39,934 nt of DNA from Candidatus Aminicenantota bacterium (lineage in GTDB: Bacteria > Acidobacteriota > Aminicenantia > Aminicenantales > Aminicenantaceae). Numbering within the stretch: the first letter of the stretch is position 1; each line of letters opens with the position of its first letter. Of this stretch, positions 35,026 through 39,934 are shown one piece after another. Both the position numbers and the translations under genes were made by a program. The DNA is taken from contig JAUWNW010000012.1 of the NCBI GenBank assembly GCA_030612445.1, forward strand, positions 1 through 39,934, read 5' to 3'. Below the pieces are notes generated by a model. It was not told where the DNA came from, did no database searches, and saw only the letters and a program-made list of their open reading frames with translations.

Positions 35026-35937
35026 ATGAATAAACGTCTTTGTCTATCCCTGCTTCCTCTACTTTTCTACCTTTACGGATGCAATATATCAGCAACCTGG
35101 CACAAAACTACTTTGCTCTACTTTGACACCATCTGTGAAGTTAACCTATTCTGTCCTCCTTCTACCTTTAAGGCCGCGCTAAAAGAAACTAAAAACACAT
35201 TTTCGCTTATAGAGGAGAAATTTTCTCCCGGCGCCAGCGATTATTCTTCCTCTATGGTATTAGATCTTTTTAAGACAGCTGCAGAAATAAACCGCAGCTC
35301 CTTCGGAAGTTTTGACATAACAGTAGCTCCTCTCTCTCAACTCTGGGGCTTTAAATCAGGTGAGAACAGGGTTCCTTCCTCTGAAGAAATCTTATCAGCC
35401 CTTAAAAGGACTGGCATGAAAAAAGTCTGTATAAACAAAGGCTCCTTAATGCTAGCTGCTGGAATGGAGTTGGATTGGGGAGGAATTGCTAAGGGATATG
35501 GGGTTGACTTGGTCGCGAAAAAAATAAAAGAGATGGGTATTTCAAAAGGATTTATCAATGCAGGCGGCGACCTTTGCTGTTGGGGGAAAAACCCGGAAGG
35601 TAAGCCCTGGCAGGTTGGGATTAAACATCCAAGAGAAGCAGGCTTTGTGGAAATCATACCTCTCTCTGACAAGAGTGCTGCCACTACCGGAGACTATCAA
35701 AGATATTTTATAAAAAAAGGCATTCGATATCACCACGTCTTTAATCCCCACACCGGATATCCTTCCCAGGGAAAACAGAGCGTTACTGTGATCGGGCCCG
35801 AAACATGCCTCTGTGATGCTCTCTCAACCGCTCTTTTTGTCTCTAAAACACCGGAAAAAATCCTCAAGAAATACCCAGAATATGGGGCAATCTTGATAGA
35901 TGCGAAGGGAGAAATATTAAGTCTGGGAAAAATTTAA
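35026..35937 (+). CDS. apbE: FAD:protein FMN transferase (lipoprotein)
   Basis: This 303-residue protein attaches FMN to Thr residues of RnfD and RnfG. The lipoprotein signal ends at LYGC (Cys19), placing it outside the inner membrane, where RnfG's domain lies. It has SFDITVAPLSQLWGF near 93-107, LDWGGIAKGYGVD near 147-159, FINAGGDL near 172-179 and YHHVFNPHTGYPSQ near 234-247, all ApbE signatures. An in-frame ATG at 35008 exists but belongs to the repeat end, so 35026 is preferred. No clear ribosome site precedes it except CAGG of the repeat. Confidence 0.92.
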   Translation: MNKRLCLSLLPLLFYLYGCNISATWHKTTLLYFDTICEVNLFCPPSTFKAALKETKNTFSLIEEKFSPGASDYSSSMVLDLFKTAAEINRSSFGSFDITVAPLSQLWGFKSGENRVPSSEEILSALKRTGMKKVCINKGSLMLAAGMELDWGGIAKGYGVDLVAKKIKEMGISKGFINAGGDLCCWGKNPEGKPWQVGIKHPREAGFVEIIPLSDKSAATTGDYQRYFIKKGIRYHHVFNPHTGYPSQGKQSVTVIGPETCLCDALSTALFVSKTPEKILKKYPEYGAILIDAKGEILSLGKI

Positions 35938-35952
35938 CCTTAAATATTCTAA

Positions 35953-36010
35953 CCTGGATTATTCATAAATAAGTATCATACATATCGACATCTTTTATGA
36001 ATAGTTCAGG
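35953..36010 (-). mobile_element. Short MITE-like derivative, copy 10, with target duplication CTAA
   Basis: This 58-bp element runs from CCTGGATTATTCATAAA to TTTTATGAATAGTTCAGG. CTAA lies on both sides (35949-35952 and 36011-36014). The middle, ATAAGTATCATACATATCG, equals the right part of copy 8, so it looks like an internal deletion. It lies between convergent apbE and dnaN and touches the dnaN stop codon (complement of 36011-36013). It may act as a two-way terminator. Confidence 0.8.
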
Positions 36011-37111
36011 CTAAATCTTCATGGGCATTAAAACATACTTATATTCTATCTCTTCTTCGTCTTTAGTCCGCATGAGCACGGCGCTGTTTTCGTCTTTTAA
36101 TTCAAAACAGACATCCTTTGCTCGTACTGTGGAAAGAAAATCAAGGATGTATTGAGAGTTAAATCCAATTTCAAGTTCATCTCCGGAATAGTCCGCCTCA
36201 ACCTCATCCCTGGCCTCTCCCATCTCTGGATTTGAGGAAAAGAGACTAACTTTATTCTCTTTAATACTAAGTTTTATTCCTCTGGACCTTTCAGTAGAAA
36301 GCAAGGAAACCCTCCTAACCGCATCAGTTATTTCCTCCCGGGAAAGAGTTAATATATTTTCATTATCTTTAGGAATTACAGCTTCATAGTTGGGGAATTT
36401 CCCTTCAATAATCCTTGAAGTAAGTGTTCTATTTTTGATATTAAAAAATAGATTATTTTCATCAAGGTCAAAGGCAATGGTTTCATCCTCTAATTTTCTT
36501 AACTCACTTAAAGTCTTCTTGGAAATAATTCCCTTGATCTCTTCTATTATATGCAAATCCTCTATCTTAGAGTAAGTGTAGGCAAGTCTATGCCCGTCAG
36601 TGCTTATCAACTCAATACTATTATTTTTCAGTTTCATCAAAGCCCCGTTTAAATAATACCTTTGCTCTTGAGAAATTGCACAATACACCCTTTCTATCAT
36701 CTCCTTGAATTTCTCAAGAGGGAGGTTGATATCCTTTTCAAACTTAGGCTCTGGAACTTGAGGATAATCTTCTTTAGGAAGTATATTGACTTTAAATTCA
36801 CTGGCTCCGGATGTGATCCTCATCATTTTATCATCTATCTTCTCAAAAGAAACATCATCTCTACTGGAAAGCGATTTGACTATTTCAAATACTTTTTTCC
36901 CGGAAACTGTAACAGCGCCGGTTTCCTCAACCTCGGCTGAAAAATAAGTCTTCATCCCAACTTCAAGATCGGTACCTATCAGCTCTACTTTATCTTGCGA
37001 TGTATTGATTAGAATATTTGCTAAAATCGGCATAGTATTCCGCTTTTCAACAATTCCCTGTAAAAGCTGAAGTTCATTGAGAATGTCTTCTTTTTTTGTA
37101 ATAAATTTCAT
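36011..37111 (-). CDS. dnaN: DNA polymerase III beta sliding clamp
   Basis: This 366-residue protein has the three-fold clamp architecture and family motifs: MKFITKKEDILNELQ, RNTMPILANILI near 24-35, TDGHRLAYTY near 171-180, and the C-terminal YVLMPMKI. It follows dnaA by about 110 bases on the same strand, the usual origin-proximal order. No recF follows; apbE is convergent instead. AGGTGG lies just before the ATG. Confidence 0.97.
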   Translation of the reverse strand: MKFITKKEDILNELQLLQGIVEKRNTMPILANILINTSQDKVELIGTDLEVGMKTYFSAEVEETGAVTVSGKKVFEIVKSLSSRDDVSFEKIDDKMMRITSGASEFKVNILPKEDYPQVPEPKFEKDINLPLEKFKEMIERVYCAISQEQRYYLNGALMKLKNNSIELISTDGHRLAYTYSKIEDLHIIEEIKGIISKKTLSELRKLEDETIAFDLDENNLFFNIKNRTLTSRIIEGKFPNYEAVIPKDNENILTLSREEITDAVRRVSLLSTERSRGIKLSIKENKVSLFSSNPEMGEARDEVEADYSGDELEIGFNSQYILDFLSTVRAKDVCFELKDENSAVLMRTKDEEEIEYKYVLMPMKI

Positions 37112-37224
37112 TTTTCCACCTATCTTAAATATATATTATTATTAATTATTAATAAAAGGTAAAGTGCTAATAATAATAATAAATGCGTTGAAAATGTGAA
37201 AAAAAAACATAAGTCATTGATTCC
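37112..37224 (-). other. AT-rich dnaA-dnaN spacer
   Basis: This spacer is very AT-rich, with TTATTATTAATTATTAATAA at about 37136-37155 and a run of TAA triplets at 37169-37182. Such triplet runs can serve as origin-unwinding DnaA-trios, but no good DnaA box lies beside it. It may be an unwinding site or only the dnaN leader. Confidence 0.35.
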
Positions 37225-38550
37225 TTAATGGATGTAATTGATTATTTTGTTTATTTCACTGTTGAATTTTGAGTCAGTTGCTTTTAATTTCTCAATTTTA
37301 CGAATACTATGTAGGACTGTTGTGTGATGTTTTCCACCGAATTTTTTCCCAATTTCCGGGAGGGAGGATTTTGTAAGTTCTTTTGAGATATACATGGCAA
37401 TTTGACGAGGAAAAGCAAATTTAGGCGAATTATTCCTAGCCTTAATTTGAGAGAGTGCTATTTTAAATTGATGGCATACTATTTTTTGGATTTTCTCAAT
37501 TGTGACGACACGAGCCGTTGAATCTAAAAGGCTCTTAAGAGCTTCTTTTGCAATATCGAGGTCGATCGGCTCCCCTTTTAAGGATGCAAATGCGATAACG
37601 CGGCGCAGGTATCCTTCTAACTCTCTTATATTCGAATAGGCTTTATCTGCAATATATAAAGCAACACTTTCAGGTAGTTCAATATCCTCGAGAGCCGATT
37701 TATTCATCAGAATGGCGATTCTTGTTTCTATGTCCGGGGGTTTTAAGTCAACCAATAAACCCCATTCAAATCTTGAACTAAACCTTTCTTCGAGTTTTGG
37801 AATTTCTTTTGGAGGGCAATCACTAGAGATAACGATCTGTTTCTGATGGTCATAAAGGTGATTAAAGGTATGAAAGAACTCTTCTTTAGTCCGCTCTCTT
37901 CCTGCAAGATAATGGATATCATCCATAAGGAGGACATCAACACTTCTGTATTTATGGCGAAAGTCCAGAATCCTTCCGTATTGGAGATGGTTTATAAGAT
38001 CGTTCATAAACTTTTCTGTGGTGATAAAAAGGATTTTAAGCCTACGATTATTTGTAAGATTATAATGCCCGATAGCATTCATTAGGTGGGTTTTTCCCAA
38101 ACCGGCTCCGCCATAAATGTAAAGGGGATTATAAGATTTAGCAGGATTCTTTACCACAGCTAAAGCTGCAGCATGAGCGAACTGATTACATGAGCCAACA
38201 ATGAAATTTTCAAAAGTGTAATTTGGATTCAGGTTTGGATTTAATAAGGGACCAGCTTTGGATTTCCTCTCCTGAGGAGAGTTTCGCATAAAAGAAGAAG
38301 GTGAGTCATCACATATATACTTTATATTATAAGCTTTATTGTAGATATCCAGGGAGCAGGTATTTATTAATCTTGAATAATGAAAGGAAAGCCAATCCTT
38401 AAAATAAGAATTTGGGACTTTAACATAGAGAGAACCTTTTTCTTGGCCGATAAAGACGGTTGGGTCGAACCAGGTTTCAAAGCTATGCTTATCAATTTTC
38501 TTTTTTACAACCTGTTTTATATTAAGCCAGGGGTTTTCTTTTTCCGTCAT
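37225..38550 (-). CDS. dnaA: Chromosomal replication initiator DnaA
   Basis: This 441-residue protein has an N-terminal DnaB-contact domain (about 1-80) and a short variable linker. The AAA+ domain has Walker A GGAGLGKT at 147-154 and Walker B LLMDD at 207-211. The C-terminal DNA-binding helix-turn-helix has the signature GGKHHTTVLHSIRKIE. It is of usual length. Candidate DnaA boxes lie just upstream of its start, consistent with autoregulation and an origin at this locus. Confidence 0.97.
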   Translation of the reverse strand: MTEKENPWLNIKQVVKKKIDKHSFETWFDPTVFIGQEKGSLYVKVPNSYFKDWLSFHYSRLINTCSLDIYNKAYNIKYICDDSPSSFMRNSPQERKSKAGPLLNPNLNPNYTFENFIVGSCNQFAHAAALAVVKNPAKSYNPLYIYGGAGLGKTHLMNAIGHYNLTNNRRLKILFITTEKFMNDLINHLQYGRILDFRHKYRSVDVLLMDDIHYLAGRERTKEEFFHTFNHLYDHQKQIVISSDCPPKEIPKLEERFSSRFEWGLLVDLKPPDIETRIAILMNKSALEDIELPESVALYIADKAYSNIRELEGYLRRVIAFASLKGEPIDLDIAKEALKSLLDSTARVVTIEKIQKIVCHQFKIALSQIKARNNSPKFAFPRQIAMYISKELTKSSLPEIGKKFGGKHHTTVLHSIRKIEKLKATDSKFNSEINKIINYIH

Positions 38551-38782
38551 TATTTATCTCAGGATATCATTTTTCCACAGATATATCCACAATTGTGGAA
38601 AAGTTATCCTCTTTATTGCTAACTTGGGATCATAAGAGCTTTGCTATATTATCACTCAAGTTTTTTGAATTCAAGGATATTTTTAAATTATTTTATTTTT
38701 TTTCTTATCTCCCGAGAAGATTTAAGATTAAACCAAGGAGCGATTTGTGTTATAATTTAAATGAAAAGAAAAGGAGGTGTAA
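38551..38782. other. oriC: Candidate replication origin upstream of dnaA
   Basis: Three DnaA-box-like 9-mers lie close together: TTTTCCACA (38571-38579), ATATCCACA (38583-38591) and, on the opposite strand, TTTTCCACA (38594-38602). Each is within one base of TTATCCACA. A T-rich tract at about 38676-38705 could be the unwinding region. The spacer also holds the promoter of the downstream gene. The gene order dnaA-dnaN supports an origin. Confidence 0.65.
38748..38756 (+). promoter_or_regulatory. Extended -10 promoter of the second propeller gene
   Basis: TGTTATAAT gives a TG-N-TATAAT extended -10, with no convincing -35 17 bases upstream. It lies 27 bases before the ATG at 38783. Confidence 0.5.
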
Positions 38783-39934
38783 ATGAGAAAATTCAAACTT
38801 CCCGGCAGCTTTATCCTCACTTTATGTGTTTTATTGTCAGCAAGCTTAACCTTTGCTGAAACTAATAAACAAATAAATCAGGAATTTTTAATAAAATTTA
38901 ATTACCGCAACCTCGGACCCTTTCGTAGCGGAGCCTGGATAAGTGACTTTGCTGTCCCTGAGTATCCAGAAAAAGCCCATCTTTATACTTTTTATGTCGC
39001 CACTCGAAATGGCGGGCTTTGGAAAACCACTAATAACGGCACCACTTTTAAACCGATATTTGATGACCAGGATATTATATCAATAGGTGACGTTGCCTTG
39101 GCTCCGTCAAGGCCTGAGATCGTCTGGGTAGGAACGGGAGAGGCAGCTAATGCCCGCAGTTCCTATTGGGGAGACGGAGTATATAAATCGACAGATAGCG
39201 GCCAGACCTGGCAGAACATGGGATTAAAAGATTCGCATCATATTGGCCGGATCGTAATTAATCCCGAAAATCCTGATATTGTATATGTAGCAGCTATGGG
39301 GCACCTTTTTTCAAGAAATAAGATGCGGGGTGTATTTAAAACGGAAGACGGAGGAAAGTCTTGGAGGAAAGTGCTGTATATAAATGATAAAGTTGGAGTA
39401 ATAGATGTCGCCATAAACCGGGACGACCCTGACATACTGTATGCTGCTGCTTATGAAAAACAGAGGCTTCCCTGGCACTTTGAAGCAGGGGGGGAGGGAA
39501 GCGCCATATATAAGACCTCTGACGCCGGAAAGACCTGGGCAAAATTGAGCAGCGGCCTTCCTTCCGGTAAGATCGGGCGCATTGGAATTGATATCTTTCG
39601 CAAGAACCCTGATATTGTCTACGCTGTGGTCGAAAATACCAATATGAGAAAGCCTACAGAAAAGGAAGCGGAACAGGACCGCAGGCGGGGACTCAAACCC
39701 CAGGAGAGGCTTATGGGGGGAGAAGTCTACCGCACAGAAGATGCCGGGAAAACTTGGGCTAAGATGAATTCGACCAATGATAATGTAGGTGGAAAAGCAG
39801 CTTATTCCTTCTGTCAGATCCGGGTCGACCCCAACAATGACCAGAATGTCTATGTCACAAGCATCTGTGTTGCCAACTCCCAGGATGGTGGCCGGAATTG
39901 GCATGATATAGACTGGCCGCCGCAAAAGATGTAT
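38783..39934 (+). CDS. Secreted sortilin/VPS10-like Asp-box protein, 3' part outside window
   Basis: Only the first 384 codons lie in the window, and the frame is open to its edge. A signal peptide (hydrophobic at about 9-24, cleavage near FAETN) precedes propeller repeats with Asp-boxes such as STDSGQTW, TEDGGKSW, TSDAGKTW, TEDAGKTW and SQDGGRNW. The block GGLWKTTNNGTTFKPIF...WVGTGEANARSS aligns with the protein at 1988-4369, so they are paralogous or transferred relatives. AAGGAGGTG sits directly before the ATG. Base composition is like the rest of the window, unlike the first copy. Substrate unknown. Confidence 0.88.
   Translation, partial: MRKFKLPGSFILTLCVLLSASLTFAETNKQINQEFLIKFNYRNLGPFRSGAWISDFAVPEYPEKAHLYTFYVATRNGGLWKTTNNGTTFKPIFDDQDIISIGDVALAPSRPEIVWVGTGEAANARSSYWGDGVYKSTDSGQTWQNMGLKDSHHIGRIVINPENPDIVYVAAMGHLFSRNKMRGVFKTEDGGKSWRKVLYINDKVGVIDVAINRDDPDILYAAAYEKQRLPWHFEAGGEGSAIYKTSDAGKTWAKLSSGLPSGKIGRIGIDIFRKNPDIVYAVVENTNMRKPTEKEAEQDRRRGLKPQERLMGGEVYRTEDAGKTWAKMNSTNDNVGGKAAYSFCQIRVDPNNDQNVYVTSICVANSQDGGRNWHDIDWPPQKMY

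Noticed and set aside
1-36014. CRISPR array from the repeated CCTGAAC-type motifs
   Set aside because: Copies are kilobases apart, in both orientations, with matched inverted ends and no regular spacers or cas genes.

Overview
The window looks like chromosome from a Gram-negative anaerobic bacterium, with dnaA, dnaN and a probable replication origin near its right end. The evidence is a complete Rnf ferredoxin:NAD+ oxidoreductase operon, an EtfAB pair, several lipoproteins and exported proteins, a bacterial type II fatty-acid cluster and no oxygen-respiration genes. Two sortilin/VPS10-like Asp-box proteins, a sugar-isomerase/DUF1080 lipoprotein with a Gfo/Idh oxidoreductase, and a small protein family I associate with Acidobacteriota-like genomes suggest an Acidobacteriota/Aminicenantes-type or other candidate-phylum lineage. 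That placement is a weak inference.

Layout, left to right: two small membrane proteins (149-1017); a DUF212/PAP2-like membrane protein (1370-1780); a GC-richer secreted Asp-box protein (1988-4369); then, on the minus strand, yceD-rpmF-plsX-fabG-acpP-fabF (10655 to 6611) followed by etfB and etfA. Next come a small conserved protein and polA on the plus strand, a GNAT-like protein on the minus strand, and the plus-strand Rnf operon rnfCDGEAB with an RseC-like and a NusG_II-domain protein (15870-21907). A TetR regulator, radical SAM protein, phasin-like protein, ABC1/UbiB kinase and patatin form a likely lipid or membrane module (22066-27536). A sugar kinase and CoA-type Nudix hydrolase (27769-29953) face a minus-strand sugar module of MFS transporter, Gfo/Idh oxidoreductase and SPI-DUF1080 lipoprotein. 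ApbE, dnaN, dnaA, the origin candidate and a second, truncated Asp-box protein close the window.

Functional links: ApbE should attach FMN to the Thr sites visible in RnfD and RnfG, so it probably serves the Rnf complex from 13 kb away. Rnf and EtfAB both handle low-potential electrons. The yceD-fab operon has a near-consensus sigma-70 promoter and couples ribosomal L32, phospholipid and fatty-acid synthesis.

The most unusual feature is a dense family of short non-coding palindromic elements in nearly every spacer. Their ends are CCTGRAYTATTCAT and its complement. Three copies have matching 4-bp flanks of YTAN type (TTAG, CTAT, CTAA), as expected of transposed MITEs. Their subterminal stems differ between copies yet remain complementary. 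Several copies abut or supply stop codons (etfB, dnaN, the SPI-DUF1080 gene), and others end just upstream of start codons (polA, apbE). A second palindromic family, with a shared core at about 15602-15752 and 34652-34706, is also present. I found no transposase, CRISPR array, tRNA or rRNA.
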